From assembly GCA_016235265.1 (NCBI GenBank), contig JACRLI010000012.1:1-60521 (forward strand): DNA of 60,521 nt. The letters are read 5' to 3'. Source of the stretch: Candidatus Eisenbacteria bacterium (GTDB lineage Bacteria > Eisenbacteria > RBG-16-71-46 > JACRLI01). Below the pieces are notes generated by a model. It saw only the letters and a program-made list of their open reading frames with translations. It searched no databases and was not told where the DNA came from. Made by a program: the position numbers and the translations under genes. Shown here piece by piece: positions 37,983 through 47,151 of this stretch (positions within the stretch are counted from its first letter, which is position 1; each line of letters opens with the position of its first letter).

Positions 37983-39223
37983 GGCTTCGCCGTCCGCGCG
38001 GCGGGGCGCGCGGCGCGTGCGCCTTCACGGGCGCCCGGCACATCCGCCGGGAAGAACTTCGTGCCCTTGCGGGCCATGGAGCTCAGCAACGGGGAGGGCC
38101 GGTAGCGCATGTCGCCATATGTGCCGAACAGCTCCTCCAGCGTGACCACGACTTCCGACGCACCCAGCTCGTCGGCCCAGTGGAGCAGGCCCTTCGGGTA
38201 GTGGGACGCCCCGGTCATGGCCCTCTCGATGTCGTCCGCCAACGCCAGGCGCGTTCGCAGCGCCTCGGCCGCCTCGTTGATGAGCAGGGCCAGGACCCGC
38301 CGCGCGATCCACCGCGCGCGCTCCGGGTCCACGCGGACCGGGGCAACCGGCCCCGGCGGGTACGTGTAGAACCCCCGGCCGCACTTGCGGCCCAGGTAGC
38401 CGGCCTCCACGTGCCGCTGCTGCAGCGCCGAGGGCAGGTAGCGCCGGTCGAAGCCCGTGCCGCGGAAGATGGACTCGGTCACCGCGAAGTTCACGTCGTT
38501 GCCGATCAGGTCCATCAATTCGAACGGGCCCATGCGAAAGCCGGCCTCGGTCTTCATGGCCGCGTCCACCTCCTCCGGGGTGGCGAGGCCCTCCTCTACC
38601 AGCCGCAGCGCCTCGCCGTAGAACGGCCGGGCGACCCGGTTCACCAGGAAGCCCGGCGTGTCGCGCACCACCACCGGGTCCTTGCCCCAGGCGCGCAGCA
38701 GTTCCACGCATTCCTGGACCACGCCGGGCTCCGTCTGCAGCGCCGGGACCACTTCCACCACTTCCATGAGCGGGGCCGGGTTGAAGAAGTGAATCCCGAG
38801 CGCGCGGGCAGGCAGCCGGGCTGCGGCGGCGATGGCGGTGACCGAGAGGGATGAGGTGTTGGTGGCGATCACCGCCGGGTCGGACAGCAGCGCGCCCAGT
38901 TCGGCCACCACCGCCCGCTTCGCTGACAGGTCCTCGTGGATGGCCTCGATCACCAGCGCGGCCGGGGCCAGCTCCCCGAGCCCGCGGGCGGGGCGCAGCC
39001 GGGAGAGCCGTTCGTCGCGCTGGGCAGGAATCAGCCGGCCCTTCTCCACCAGCCGGGCCAGCGCCGCGGCCACGCGCCCCACCGCCGCTTCCGCGGCGCC
39101 GGGGCGGGCATCCACCAGCACCACGTGCCAGCGCGCGCCGGCGGCCACCTGCGCGATGCCCGCGCCCATGGTTCCCGCTCCGACCACGCCCAGGAGCCCG
39201 TCCCGCGCCTCCAGGCCGGCCAT
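37979..39223 (-). CDS. paaH: 3-Hydroxyacyl-CoA dehydrogenase (PaaH)
   Basis: 414 residues from the ATG ending at 39223. The NAD-binding start is '[20 protein letters not shown]', the middle has '[15 protein letters not shown]' and '[16 protein letters not shown]', and the first C-terminal domain '[20 protein letters not shown]' is followed by a shorter second copy ('[20 protein letters not shown]'). It would oxidise 3-hydroxyadipyl-CoA to 3-oxoadipyl-CoA. It overlaps paaG by one base (TGATG) and paaJ by four. E. coli PaaH is longer (about 475), mainly in the second domain. The last 25 residues are Ala/Arg-rich. Confidence 0.92.
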
Positions 39224-40008
39224 CAGCGCCCCTCGAAACGCGGCGGGCGCTTCTCGAGGAAGGCCGCCACGCCCTCGCGGAAGTCTGCCGTGCCGCCGGC
39301 TTCCGCCTGCACGTCGCGCTCCAGGTCGAGTTGCGCGTCCAGCGGGTTGACGACACCCGCGTTGATCAGCCGCTTGGACATGCCCAGCGCGCGGGTGGGC
39401 ATGCCGGCCAGGCGCCGCGCGAGCGCCATGGCCGCCTCCATCAGGTCGGGGTCGGGCACCGCGCGGTGGATCAGCCCCCAGCGGGCCGCCTCCGCGGCGG
39501 GCAGCTTGTCCCCGAGCAGGATCAGCTCGGTGGCCCGGGCCATTCCCACGAGTCGGGGCAGGAAGAAGGAGCCGCCGCTGTCGGGCACCAGGCCGATCTT
39601 CGTGAACGACTGGATGAAGCACGCGCTCTCGGCGGCGATCACGAAATCGCACGCCAGGGCCAGGTTGGCGCCGGCCCCCGCGGCGGTGCCGTTCATCGCG
39701 CACACCACCGGCCGTTCCAGGTCCCGGATCGCGCGGATAGTGGGGTTGTAGCAGGCTTCCACGGTGGCCCGGATCCGCCCTGGTTCCGGGCAGGCCATGA
39801 ACTCGTTGAGGTCCTGGCCCGCGCAGAAGCCGGGACCGGCCCCGGTGAGCACCACGGCGCGCACGCGCGTGTCGGCCGCGCACGCGGCCAGATGCTCCTG
39901 CAGGCGCAGCGCCATGCGCCGGTCGAAGCAGTTGCGCACGGCGGGCCGGTTCAAGGTCAGCACGGCGACTGCGCCGGAATCGGCGCGCAGCACGAAGTCT
40001 TCGGTCAT
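39223..40008 (-). CDS. paaG: PaaG: ring-1,2-epoxyphenylacetyl-CoA isomerase
   Basis: 261 residues, crotonase fold. 'GAGPGFCAGQDLNEF' is the PaaG hallmark (FCAGQDL), with 'AMNGTAAGAGANLALACDFV' and 'FTKIGLVPDSGGSFFLPRLV', where Asp replaces the hydratase Glu as expected for the isomerase. It converts the epoxide to oxepin-CoA. The ATG at 40008 follows a 12-base duplicated start (ATGACCGAAGAC) that makes a 6-codon leader frame ending TGA inside the paaG start (ATGA). Lies 42 bases after paaD. Confidence 0.92.
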   Translation of the reverse strand: MTEDFVLRADSGAVAVLTLNRPAVRNCFDRRMALRLQEHLAACAADTRVRAVVLTGAGPGFCAGQDLNEFMACPEPGRIRATVEACYNPTIRAIRDLERPVVCAMNGTAAGAGANLALACDFVIAAESACFIQSFTKIGLVPDSGGSFFLPRLVGMARATELILLGDKLPAAEAARWGLIHRAVPDPDLMEAAMALARRLAGMPTRALGMSKRLINAGVVNPLDAQLDLERDVQAEAGGTADFREGVAAFLEKRPPRFEGR

Positions 40009-40050
40009 ACGGTGTCTTCGGTCATGAGGTGGATGGCTTCCCCTCCGGGG

Positions 40051-40536
40051 TCACAGCGGCTTGAAGTGGTCGAACGGCGATCCGCAACCCCGGCACCGGT
40101 GCAGCGCCTTGCAGGCGGTGGACCCGAACGCGGAAACCAACTCGGTTTCGGATGAACCGCAATGGGGACACGCGACCGGGTCCCGCTCCCACCCGGGGAT
40201 GACGCGCCCGGGAGGGGCGATGCCGGCCCCGGTCAGCTTCCTGCGGGCCTCCGCCGAGAGCCAGTCGGTGGTCCAGGCGGGCGCGAGCACGCGCCGGACC
40301 ACCGCGGGCACCCCCGCCGCGCTCATGGCCGCGGCGATTTCCTCTTCGATCATGGCCACGGCCGGGCAGCCCGAGTAGGTGGGGGTGATGTCGATCTCGA
40401 AGAACTCCCCCGTCCATCGGACCGCGCGGACCAGCCCAAGTTCCACGACGGAGAGCGCGGGAATCTCCGGGTCGGCTACCGTGCCCAGGATCTCGCGCAC
40501 CCGGGTCTCGTCGCACGGCGCGTCCACGGGGCTCAC
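40051..40536 (-). CDS. paaD: PaaD: phenylacetyl-CoA epoxidase assembly subunit
   Basis: 161 residues. The N-terminal MIP18/DUF59 domain shows 'VADPEIPALSVVELGLVRAV' and 'DITPTYSGCPAVAMIEEEI'; the C-terminal zinc-ribbon-like part has CPHCG...C..CRGCG ('ACPHCGSSETELV', 'CKALHRCRGCGSPFDHFKP'), as in PaaD. It is thought to help mature the Fe-containing oxygenase. Start is GTG at 40536, overlapping the paaC TGA by four bases; a second GTG one codon upstream is possible. Part of paaABCD. Confidence 0.93.
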   Translation of the reverse strand: MSPVDAPCDETRVREILGTVADPEIPALSVVELGLVRAVRWTGEFFEIDITPTYSGCPAVAMIEEEIAAAMSAAGVPAVVRRVLAPAWTTDWLSAEARRKLTGAGIAPPGRVIPGWERDPVACPHCGSSETELVSAFGSTACKALHRCRGCGSPFDHFKPL

Positions 40537-41309
40537 CACGCCGCGCCGGGGTGTGCGCGGGGCACGGACTGCATCACGGTCAGCAGGTGACCCAGGGACT
40601 CGGTGTGCCGCCCGGCGCGGCCGCGGAACGGCACGCGCGGCCGCGCCTCCGGGACGCGCAGGGTGGCCTCCCGGAGGTGCGCCTCCACCCGCATGCGCCA
40701 CTCCTGCCGCAAGCGCGAAGGAACCGGGGCCACTCCGGCCGCGGCCGCGGCTTCCGCCGCCTCGTCCACCGCGAACAGCTCGTCGGTGTACGCCCACAGG
40801 GCGTCCACCGCGGCCTGGGTGCGCGCACGGCTCTCGGGCGTGCCGTCGCCCAGGCGCAGCACCCATGCGCCGCTGTGCCGCCCGTGGTAAAGGATCTCCT
40901 TGTGCGCCTTGGCCGCGATCGCGGCGAGCGGGGGGAACGAGCTGGCCTCGAGCCCGCCGTACAGCAGGTCCGCGTGCACGTCCACCAGGAACTGGCGGAC
41001 CATGGTATGGGCGAAATCGCCGTTGGGCTGCTCCACCAACAGGCAGTTGCGGAACTCGTACGGCTCCCTCCAGAAGGCGAGGCGGTCCGCGTCCCGTCCC
41101 TGGCCCTCCACCCGGCCGGCCTCCTCCAGCAGCATCGAGGCGTGGCCGAGGCAGTCCAGGGCGATGTTGGCCACCGCGATGTCCTCCTCGGGCAGCGGGG
41201 CCCGCCCGCACCACTCCGAGAGCCGGTGGCCCAGGACCAGCCGGTCGTCCGCCAGGCGCAGCAGCAGCTCCACGATCGTCGCGCGGGCGGCGGGCAGTTC
41301 GCGGCTCAT
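40533..41309 (-). CDS. paaC: PaaC: structural subunit of phenylacetyl-CoA epoxidase
   Basis: 258 residues from the ATG ending at 41309. Ferritin-like helices match PaaC: 'LLLRLADDRLVLGHRLSEWC', 'ANIALDCLGHASMLLEEAGR', 'EFRNCLLVEQPNGDFAHTMV' and 'IAAKAHKEILYHGRHSGAWV'. PaaC pairs with PaaA but lacks a functional di-iron site in known homologues. Overlaps paaB and paaD by four bases each. Confidence 0.94.
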   Translation of the reverse strand: MSRELPAARATIVELLLRLADDRLVLGHRLSEWCGRAPLPEEDIAVANIALDCLGHASMLLEEAGRVEGQGRDADRLAFWREPYEFRNCLLVEQPNGDFAHTMVRQFLVDVHADLLYGGLEASSFPPLAAIAAKAHKEILYHGRHSGAWVLRLGDGTPESRARTQAAVDALWAYTDELFAVDEAAEAAAAAGVAPVPSRLRQEWRMRVEAHLREATLRVPEARPRVPFRGRAGRHTESLGHLLTVMQSVPRAHPGAAW

Positions 41310-41611
41310 GGTTCCTTCATCCCGCCGGGCAGAGGATAGAAATGCGCGTGGCGGTATGCCTTCGTGCGCGGCCCGTCGAAGAGGGCCGCGCGGTCCGCGG
41401 GCTCCGTGGCGGCGATGTCGGCCGTGCGGACCACCCACAGGCCGGTCACGGCGCCGCGCCGCGCGTAAACGTCACGCGCGTTCTGCAGCGCCATCTCGGC
41501 GTCCGGGGCGCGCAGGCTGCCGGCGTGGACGTGCGGCTGGCCGTCCTCCTGCAGGAACACCTCCCACAGGTCCCCCTGGTCGTGCGTGGGCTTCGCTTCC
41601 TCGATGCTCAT
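41306..41611 (-). CDS. paaB: PaaB: small subunit of phenylacetyl-CoA epoxidase
   Basis: 101 residues from the ATG ending at 41611. '[20 protein letters not shown]' and '[20 protein letters not shown]' followed by '[11 protein letters not shown]' are typical of PaaB (about 95 residues). It links the PaaAC heterodimers. ATGA overlaps with paaA upstream and paaC downstream. Confidence 0.95.
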   Translation of the reverse strand: MSIEEAKPTHDQGDLWEVFLQEDGQPHVHAGSLRAPDAEMALQNARDVYARRGAVTGLWVVRTADIAATEPADRAALFDGPRTKAYRHAHFYPLPGGMKEP

Positions 41612-42558
41612 GGGGTGGCGACCTCCCTCCTTCCGCGCCTGGCTTCGTGCGCGAGCGCGGCCTCGCGCACCCACGCCCCCTCCGCGTGCGCGCGCCGCCG
41701 TGCCTCCAGCCGCTCGGCGCTGCAGGGGCCGAACCCCTGGATCACCAGGCGGAATTCCTCCCAGTCGATTTCGCCGGTCACCCAGTGGCCGGTGTCGGAG
41801 TCGAAGCGCAGCTTCGGATCCGGGATGGTGAGCCCGAAGGCCAGGGCCTGCGGCACGGTCATGTCCACGAATCTCTGGCGCAGTTCGTCGTTGGTGCGCA
41901 GCTTGACGCGCCACTTCATCAGGTCGGCGGAGTTCGGCGAGTCGGAATCGGGGGGCCCGAACATCATCAGGGTTGGCCACCACCACCGCCCGAGGGACTC
42001 CTGGGCCATGGCCTGCTGCGCGGGCGTGCCCCGCACCAGCGCCGCCACCATCTCCATGCCCTGGCGCTTGTGGAAATTCTCCTCCCGGCAGATGCGCAGC
42101 AGGCTGCGCGCGTACGGGCCGTAGGAGCATTTCGCCATGGTGGTCTGGTTCAGGATCGCGGCCCCGTCCACGAGCCAGCCGATCACGCCGATGTCGGCCC
42201 AGGAGAGCGTGGGGTAGCTGAAGATGTTGGAGTACTTCGCCCGGCCCGCCAGGAGCTGCTCGAACATCTCCTCGCGGCTGATGCCCAGCGTCTCGGCCGC
42301 GCAGTAGAGGTACAGGCCATGCCCGGCCTCGTCCTGCACCTTCGCCAGGAGCCCGATCTTGCGCCGCAGCGAGGGCGCGCGCGTGATCCAATTGCCCTCG
42401 GGGAGCATCCCGACGATCTCGGAGTGGGCGTGCTGGGAGATGAGGCGGATGAGCTGCGAGCGGTACGAGTCGGGCATCCAGTCGCGGGGCTCGACGTGGA
42501 GGTGGTCACGGATGTGGGCGTCAAACGCGGACTCACTTCCCTGTGCCGTCGGCTGCAT
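41608..42558 (-). CDS. paaA: PaaA: catalytic di-iron subunit of phenylacetyl-CoA epoxidase
   Basis: 316 residues. I use ATG at 42558 (AGGA upstream) rather than GTG at 42618, which has no SD and would give 20 extra residues. Strong identity to known PaaA: '[20 protein letters not shown]', '[20 protein letters not shown]', di-iron ligands in '[20 protein letters not shown]' and '[14 protein letters not shown]'. It inserts oxygen into the ring of phenylacetyl-CoA. First gene of paaABCD-G-H-J-Z-F. The reductase gene paaE is not here. An inverted repeat at 42638-42653 may bind a PaaR-type repressor. Confidence 0.95.
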   Translation of the reverse strand: MQPTAQGSESAFDAHIRDHLHVEPRDWMPDSYRSQLIRLISQHAHSEIVGMLPEGNWITRAPSLRRKIGLLAKVQDEAGHGLYLYCAAETLGISREEMFEQLLAGRAKYSNIFSYPTLSWADIGVIGWLVDGAAILNQTTMAKCSYGPYARSLLRICREENFHKRQGMEMVAALVRGTPAQQAMAQESLGRWWWPTLMMFGPPDSDSPNSADLMKWRVKLRTNDELRQRFVDMTVPQALAFGLTIPDPKLRFDSDTGHWVTGEIDWEEFRLVIQGFGPCSAERLEARRRAHAEGAWVREAALAHEARRGRREVATP

Positions 42559-42637
42559 GGACCCGTCCTGCCCGGTGCGGGCGGAGGCAGGGGCGGCGAG
42601 GCGTCCCTGCGACTTCACGAGTTGCGGCCAACGAACG

Positions 42638-42653
42638 AGTGAAGCGTATCACT
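42638..42653. promoter_or_regulatory. Short inverted repeat upstream of paaA
   Basis: AGTGA-AGCGTA-TCACT, 80 bases before the paaA start, in a brief AT-richer stretch. A TetR/PaaR-like operator is possible but the arms are only five bases. Confidence 0.25.
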
Positions 42654-42662
42654 TCTTGGATG

Positions 42663-42679
42663 CCCGGGGCAGCCCCGGG
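42663..42679 (-). terminator. Hairpin after crcB-DUF190
   Basis: CCCGGGG / CCCCGGG with a 3-base loop (CAG), 23 bases past the DUF190 stop. It separates that transcript from the paa operon. No T-tract. Confidence 0.5.
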
Positions 42680-42701
42680 GTGCGGCCGAACGGGGACTCC
42701 C

Positions 42702-43049
42702 TCAGGCCCCCGGCTTGCTCCCGCTGCGGTACAGCCTCACGTTCACCTTTTCCACCGTGGCCAGCCCCTCCCGGATGGCCCCGTCCACCACCGGCAGGAA
42801 CGCCTCGATCTTCTCCTCGGTGTCCACGATCTCCACCACGATGGGCAGGTCCTCGGACAGGCGCAGGATCTTGGAAGTGTGCAGCCGGCTGTGGGCGCCG
42901 AAGCCCGCGATCCCGCGGATCACGGTGGCCCCGGCCAGGCCCCGCTCGCGCGCGGCCCGCACCAGCCACTCGTGCAGCGGGTGACCTTCGTGCCGGTCGC
43001 TCTCGCCGATGAAGATGCGCAGCAGGTGACCCTGTTCGGGCAGCATCAT
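42702..43049 (-). CDS. DUF190 family protein linked to CrcB
   Basis: 115 residues, PII-like small fold. 'GHLLRIFIGESDRHEGHPLH', 'ATVIRGIAGFGAHSRLHTSK' and 'LPIVVEIVDTEEKIEAFLPV' are typical of DUF190, which is commonly next to crcB. Its role in fluoride resistance is not settled; it may regulate the channel by nucleotide binding (inference from the PII-like fold). It starts 10 bases after the crcB stop, so the two are one transcript. Confidence 0.92.
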   Translation of the reverse strand: MMLPEQGHLLRIFIGESDRHEGHPLHEWLVRAARERGLAGATVIRGIAGFGAHSRLHTSKILRLSEDLPIVVEIVDTEEKIEAFLPVVDGAIREGLATVEKVNVRLYRSGSKPGA

Positions 43050-43059
43050 GTCCGCTCCC

Positions 43060-43437
43060 TCACGCGGCGCGCGCCAGCGCGAAGCCGGCCCAGACCGCGC
43101 CGAGGCCCAGGACCAGGTGCAGCGCCACGGAGGCGAGGGCCGCCACTCCCTCGCCCCCGCGCGCCAGCTGGAACGTCTCGTAACCGAACGTGGAGAAGGT
43201 GGTGAACCCGCCCAGCACGCCGATGAACAGGAAAGCGCGGGTGGCTCCCGAGAATAGCCCCCGCGATTCGGCCAGCCCGGCCAGCAGCCCGATCACCAGG
43301 CAGCCGGTCACGTTCACCAACAGTGTCTCGAAGGGAAACGACGCTCCGCCGCGCATGCGCCCGACGAGGCCGCCCACAAGGTAGCGCGCCATCGAGCCCA
43401 GCGCGCCACCCAGGCCCACCAGCAGCAGGCGTCCCAT
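43060..43437 (-). CDS. crcB: CrcB/Fluc fluoride channel
   Basis: 125 residues with four membrane segments. 'GLGGALGSMARYLVGGLVG' at the start, 'FPFETLLVNVTGCLVIGLLA' (the conserved Asn) and 'FLFIGVLGGFTTFSTFGYET' (the Phe-box GGFTTFSTF that binds fluoride and Na+) are diagnostic. Dual-topology dimers export fluoride. Only 29 bases separate it from the M13 peptidase gene upstream, leaving no room for a fluoride riboswitch; it may be transcribed from the M13 promoter. Confidence 0.95.
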   Translation of the reverse strand: MGRLLLVGLGGALGSMARYLVGGLVGRMRGGASFPFETLLVNVTGCLVIGLLAGLAESRGLFSGATRAFLFIGVLGGFTTFSTFGYETFQLARGGEGVAALASVALHLVLGLGAVWAGFALARAA

Positions 43438-43466
43438 GTTCTCCCCGCTCCGTTCCTGCGCCGGCC

Positions 43467-45566
43467 CTACCAGATCTCCACGCGCAGCGTATCCGGCCGG
43501 TACATGGCATCACCCGGCTTCACGCCGAAGGCCTTGTGGAATTCCGGCATGTTCGCCAGCGGCCCGTTGATGCGGAAGTTCCCGGGGGAATGCGGGTCGG
43601 TGAGCACCTGGTTGCGCAGCGCCTCGGGCCGGATCAGGGTGCGCCAGATCTGCGCCCACGACAGGAAGAACCGCTGTTCGGGAGTGAACCCGCCGATGGG
43701 CGCCGGGCGCGGCTGGCCTGCCAGCGCGCGCTGCAGCGCTTCGTAGGCCACCGTGAGCCCGCCCAGGTCGGCGATGTTCTCGCCCGTGGTGAGCCGCCCG
43801 TTGACGTGCAGCGTGTCGATGGCCACGAACTCCGAGAACTGGTCGATGATCTTCGCCGCGCGCGCCTTGTACTGCTCGGCGTCCGCCGGGGTCCACCAGT
43901 CACGGAGATTTCCCTGCGCGTCGAACTGGCGGCCGCGATCGTCGAAGCCGTGGGTCATCTCGTGCCCGATCACCGCGCCCATGCCGCCATAGTTCACCGC
44001 ATCGTCGGCTTCGGGGTCGAAGAACGGCGGCTGCAGGATGCCCGCGGGAAACACGATCTCGTTGTTCGTGGGGCTGTAGTAGGCGTTCACCGTGGCCGGC
44101 GTCATGCCCCACTCGGTGCGGTCCACGGGCCCGCCGATGCGGGCCGTACGGCGCCGGTACTCGAACTGCTGCGCGCGGATGCTGTTGAGCAGCAACTCGC
44201 GCCGCTCCAGCTTCAGGGAGGTGTAGTCCTTCCACTTCTCGGCGTAGCCCACCTTCTCGCCGAAGGCGTGCAGCTTGCCGAGCGCCTGGATGCGGGTGGA
44301 GTCGCTCATCCACGGCAGCTTCCGGATGCGCGCCTCCAGCGCGGCCTCCAGGTTGTGCACCATCTCCAGGGCGCGCGCGCGGGCCGCAGGAGTGAAGTGG
44401 CGGGCCACGTACTCCTGGCCCAGGGCGTCACCAAGCGCGGCGTCGGTCAGGCGCAGGCAGCGCTTCCAGCGGGGCTGCATCTCCGGGGCCCCGCTCAGCA
44501 GCCGCTCGAAGCGGAAGTTCTCCTCCACGAAGGCCGAGCTGAGCAGCGGGGCCGCATCCTGCACCGCGTGGCTGCGCAGGTAGGCCTTCCAGTCCGCCAG
44601 GGGGATGCTGTCCATCAGCCGCCCCACGGCGGTGAGGAACTCGGGCTGCGCGACGTTCAGCTCGTCGAACTTCGGGAGGCCGGCCTGCTCGAAGTAGTCC
44701 GCCCACTTGAAATCCGGCGTGAGGGCCTGCAGCTCAGCCACCTTCATCTTGTGGTAGTTGCCCCGCGGGTCCCGCAGCTGGACGCGGTTCTTCGAAATCG
44801 CGGCGATCGCCGTCTCCACGGCCATCACCCGCGACGCGGCGTCCCCGGCCTCGGCCCCGGGATCCCCCAGCAGCTGCAGGGTGCGCGCCAGGTGCGCCAC
44901 GTATTCCGTGCGGATGCGCACCGCGGCGGTGTCGGTCTTGAAGTAGGCGTCGCGGTCCGGCAGGCCCAGGCCACCCTGGCCCAATTGTGCCAGGGTCATC
45001 GAGCTGTTGCGCTGGTCGGAGGCGGCCCCGAAGCGGAAGAGCGCGCCCACGCCGTCCACGTGCAGCTCCGCCGCCAGCCGCGGAAGGTCCGCCTTCTCCT
45101 TCAGCGCCGCGATGCGCTCCAGCCGCGGCCGCAGCGGGGCGGCGCCCAGCGAGTCGGCCAGCTGGGAGTCCATGCACGCGCCGTGGAACGCCGCCAGCTT
45201 CCATCGCTCGCTCCCCGGGGCGGCATTCGCATCCGCGAGGATCTCCTCCAGCAGGCGGTGCAGGACCGCCTGGTTGCGGTCGGCCAGCTCGGTGAACCCG
45301 CCGTACCGGCCGTACGAGGCCGGCAACCGGGTGCGCTTCATCCAGCTGCCGTTGGCGTAGAGGTTGAAGTCCGCCGCCGGGGAGACCGACGGGTCGAGGT
45401 TGGCCGGGTCGAGCCCCCGCGCGGCGGATCCCGGGGCGGCGGCGGGAACCTCCGGCGAAGCTGTGGCGGGAGCGGAGCCGGCGGGCGCGGCCGGGGCGAG
45501 GCCCCATGCGAACGCGCAGGCAAAGGCACACAGGAGCAGGCGGCTCGGCAGGGCACGGAAACGCAT
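43467..45566 (-). CDS. Exported M13-family metallopeptidase (neprilysin/PepO-like)
   Basis: 699 residues with a signal peptide (LLLCAFACAFAWGLAPAAPA). The catalytic part has 'NAYYSPTNNEIVFPAGILQP', the zinc motif HEMTH in 'VIGHEMTHGFDDRGR' and the ENIADLGG motif with the third ligand Glu ('TTGENIADLGGLTVAYEAL'). The C-terminus lacks the eukaryotic CxxW but ends near 'VLTDPHSPGNFRINGPLANM' and 'YRPDTLRVEIW', as normal. It cuts peptides under about 40 residues outside the cytoplasm. SD AAAGGGG precedes the ATG. Together with crcB and DUF190 it may form one transcript. Confidence 0.95.
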   Translation of the reverse strand: MRFRALPSRLLLCAFACAFAWGLAPAAPAGSAPATASPEVPAAAPGSAARGLDPANLDPSVSPAADFNLYANGSWMKRTRLPASYGRYGGFTELADRNQAVLHRLLEEILADANAAPGSERWKLAAFHGACMDSQLADSLGAAPLRPRLERIAALKEKADLPRLAAELHVDGVGALFRFGAASDQRNSSMTLAQLGQGGLGLPDRDAYFKTDTAAVRIRTEYVAHLARTLQLLGDPGAEAGDAASRVMAVETAIAAISKNRVQLRDPRGNYHKMKVAELQALTPDFKWADYFEQAGLPKFDELNVAQPEFLTAVGRLMDSIPLADWKAYLRSHAVQDAAPLLSSAFVEENFRFERLLSGAPEMQPRWKRCLRLTDAALGDALGQEYVARHFTPAARARALEMVHNLEAALEARIRKLPWMSDSTRIQALGKLHAFGEKVGYAEKWKDYTSLKLERRELLLNSIRAQQFEYRRRTARIGGPVDRTEWGMTPATVNAYYSPTNNEIVFPAGILQPPFFDPEADDAVNYGGMGAVIGHEMTHGFDDRGRQFDAQGNLRDWWTPADAEQYKARAAKIIDQFSEFVAIDTLHVNGRLTTGENIADLGGLTVAYEALQRALAGQPRPAPIGGFTPEQRFFLSWAQIWRTLIRPEALRNQVLTDPHSPGNFRINGPLANMPEFHKAFGVKPGDAMYRPDTLRVEIW

Positions 45567-45702
45567 CCTGAAATCCCCTTTCGGAAATCAGTCGGGCCGG
45601 AAGCGCGGTCGGGAGCGCGGTCGGCGGGCGAACGGGCGGGGTCCGGACGGAGACTGTGCCACGGGGGACGGCACCGGTCAAACCAGGATGCGCGGACGAG
45701 GC

Positions 45703-45732
45703 GAGGCCCCGGGGTGGCGACCCCGGGGCCTC
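45703..45732 (-). terminator. Very strong hairpin after the HDOD gene
   Basis: Perfect 13-base inverted repeat GAGGCCCCGGGGT / ACCCCGGGGCCTC with a GGCG loop, 45 bases past the stop at 45777. No T-tract. It isolates HDOD from the M13 gene. Confidence 0.65.
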
Positions 45733-45776
45733 GAGAACAGCGGGTCAACTGGCTGGCGCAGGGGCGCCCCGGCGGC

Positions 45777-46634
45777 TCAGATCGAGAATGCCTCGGCCAG
45801 AGGCATGAGGCGCCGGCTCATGGTCTCGCGGGCCTCGTGCAGCTGCCCGTGGCCCAGCCCCAGGAAGCGCCGGGCGTCCTCGAACACCGCTTCGGCCTGG
45901 TCGCAGCGGCACAGCTGCTGCTGGTCGGTCATGGCGCAGGCCAGGTGCACGATGCACTCCATCGTCGTGTCGGCGGTGATGCGCGGGTGGTGGTGGTTCG
46001 CCGCGACATCCACCAGGCTCTGCGGAAAGCCCCACTGCAGCGCCAGCTCGGCTCCCAGCTGGGCGTGGTTCAGGCCCAGGAGCTCCTGCTCGATCTCGAA
46101 AAGGGTGCAGTCCCCCTCGGTCGCCTCGTACACCCCCAGGATTTCCTCCAGCTCGTGGGACAGGTGCCGATCGAGCACCAGGAGCCCCAGGTCGTGCAGC
46201 AGCCCGTGGGAGAATGTCGTGGGCGCGAGCGGCAGATGGAGCATCTCGGCCAGGATCTCGGCCGTGAGCCCCGTGCCGACACAGTGGCGCCAGAAGAGCA
46301 CGCGATCGAAGTTGGAGGTCCCCTTGTCCTGCGAGAGCAGGCCGACGTGCACCATGATGCCCATGCACATCTTCTTGATCACGTTGAACCCGAGGAGGGT
46401 GATGGCGTCGGAGATCGAGTTCACGGAGCGCATGCGGCCGTAGGTGGCGGAGTTCGCGATCCGGAGCAGGTTGGCCACCAGGGGCGGGTCCGCGGACACC
46501 GCCTGGGCCAGGGTGTGCGAATCCGCCGCGGGATTGTCCACGACCTGCCACACCCGCATGAGCGTCTGCGGCAGGGGCGGAAGCTCCCCTACCCGCTGGA
46601 TCAGCTCCTCCTTGGAGAGGTTCTGCGAAGGCAT
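45777..46634 (-). CDS. HDOD-domain signalling protein
   Basis: 285 residues. 'LPPLPQTLMRVWQVVDNPAA', 'ALAQAV'-like 'HTLAQAVSADPPLVANLLRI', 'NSATYGRMRSVNSISDAITL' and 'SHGLLHDLGLLVLDRHL' are typical of HDOD, a catalysis-less HD-GYP relative; here the HD pair (LLHDLG) is present, but other ligands of phosphodiesterases are not. Such proteins act in two-component or motility signalling. It is downstream of the receiver/kinase genes on the same strand, 157 bases away and past a hairpin, so it may be a separate unit. SD AGGAG before ATG. Confidence 0.92.
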   Translation of the reverse strand: MPSQNLSKEELIQRVGELPPLPQTLMRVWQVVDNPAADSHTLAQAVSADPPLVANLLRIANSATYGRMRSVNSISDAITLLGFNVIKKMCMGIMVHVGLLSQDKGTSNFDRVLFWRHCVGTGLTAEILAEMLHLPLAPTTFSHGLLHDLGLLVLDRHLSHELEEILGVYEATEGDCTLFEIEQELLGLNHAQLGAELALQWGFPQSLVDVAANHHHPRITADTTMECIVHLACAMTDQQQLCRCDQAEAVFEDARRFLGLGHGQLHEARETMSRRLMPLAEAFSI

Positions 46635-46771
46635 GCTTGCTCCTGGGCCGGGCTGGTCCGGCGCGAGCGCGGCGGACTACCCGGAATCGTGGGGGCGTTC
46701 CATGGGTATGATCGGCGCGCCTGCGGCGCATCCTGAATGCGATTCCCGGCAGGCCATGGCCGGGCGTTCCA

Positions 46772-46788
46772 GGCCGGCGAGGCCGGCC
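46772..46788 (-). terminator. Hairpin after the receiver gene
   Basis: GGCCGGC / GCCGGCC with a 3-base loop, starting four bases past the stop at 46792. Likely end of the fRMsr-kinase-receiver transcript. Confidence 0.45.
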
Positions 46789-46791
46789 GCA

Positions 46792-47151
46792 TCAGGCGGC
46801 GAAGCGCCGCGCCACCTCTCCGAGCTGCTCCAGTTCCACGGGTTTCTCCAGCGCCCCGTCCACGCGCAGGCTCGCCAGCTCGGCGAGGTGCCGCTCGGGC
46901 GGGTTGGCGCTGATCACCACCACGGCCATCCCGCTGTGGGTCTCGCGCAGCCTTCGGATCACTTCCAGTCCGCCCATGTCCGGCAGGTTCATGTCCACGA
47001 GAGCCAGGACCGGCCGGCAAGCCTCGGCCTCACGCAGGGCGGACACACCGTCGCCCACCGCGTGAACCTCGAAGCCCAGGTCACCCAGGTATTCCTCGTA
47101 CACGAACCGGATTCCCGGTTCGTCGTCCACGACCAGGATCGCACCCTTCAC
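46792..47151 (-). CDS. Stand-alone receiver-domain response regulator
   Basis: 119 residues, receiver only. Acid pocket 'LVVDDEPG', phosphoacceptor Asp in 'LALVDMNLPDMGG', Ser in 'VVISANPP' and Lys in 'LEKPVEL'. No DNA-binding output, so it acts by protein contact. Start is GTG at 47151, overlapping the TGA of the histidine kinase (GTGA). The kinase is its obvious partner. Confidence 0.93.
   Translation of the reverse strand: MKGAILVVDDEPGIRFVYEEYLGDLGFEVHAVGDGVSALREAEACRPVLALVDMNLPDMGGLEVIRRLRETHSGMAVVVISANPPERHLAELASLRVDGALEKPVELEQLGEVARRFAA

Noticed and set aside
43438..43466. Fluoride riboswitch upstream of crcB
   Set aside because: Only 29 bases lie between the M13 stop and the crcB start and no fluoride-aptamer pattern is visible.
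43323..46736. 1137-codon plus-strand frame opposite the M13 and HDOD genes
   Set aside because: Same reason: antisense shadow with no protein-like composition.
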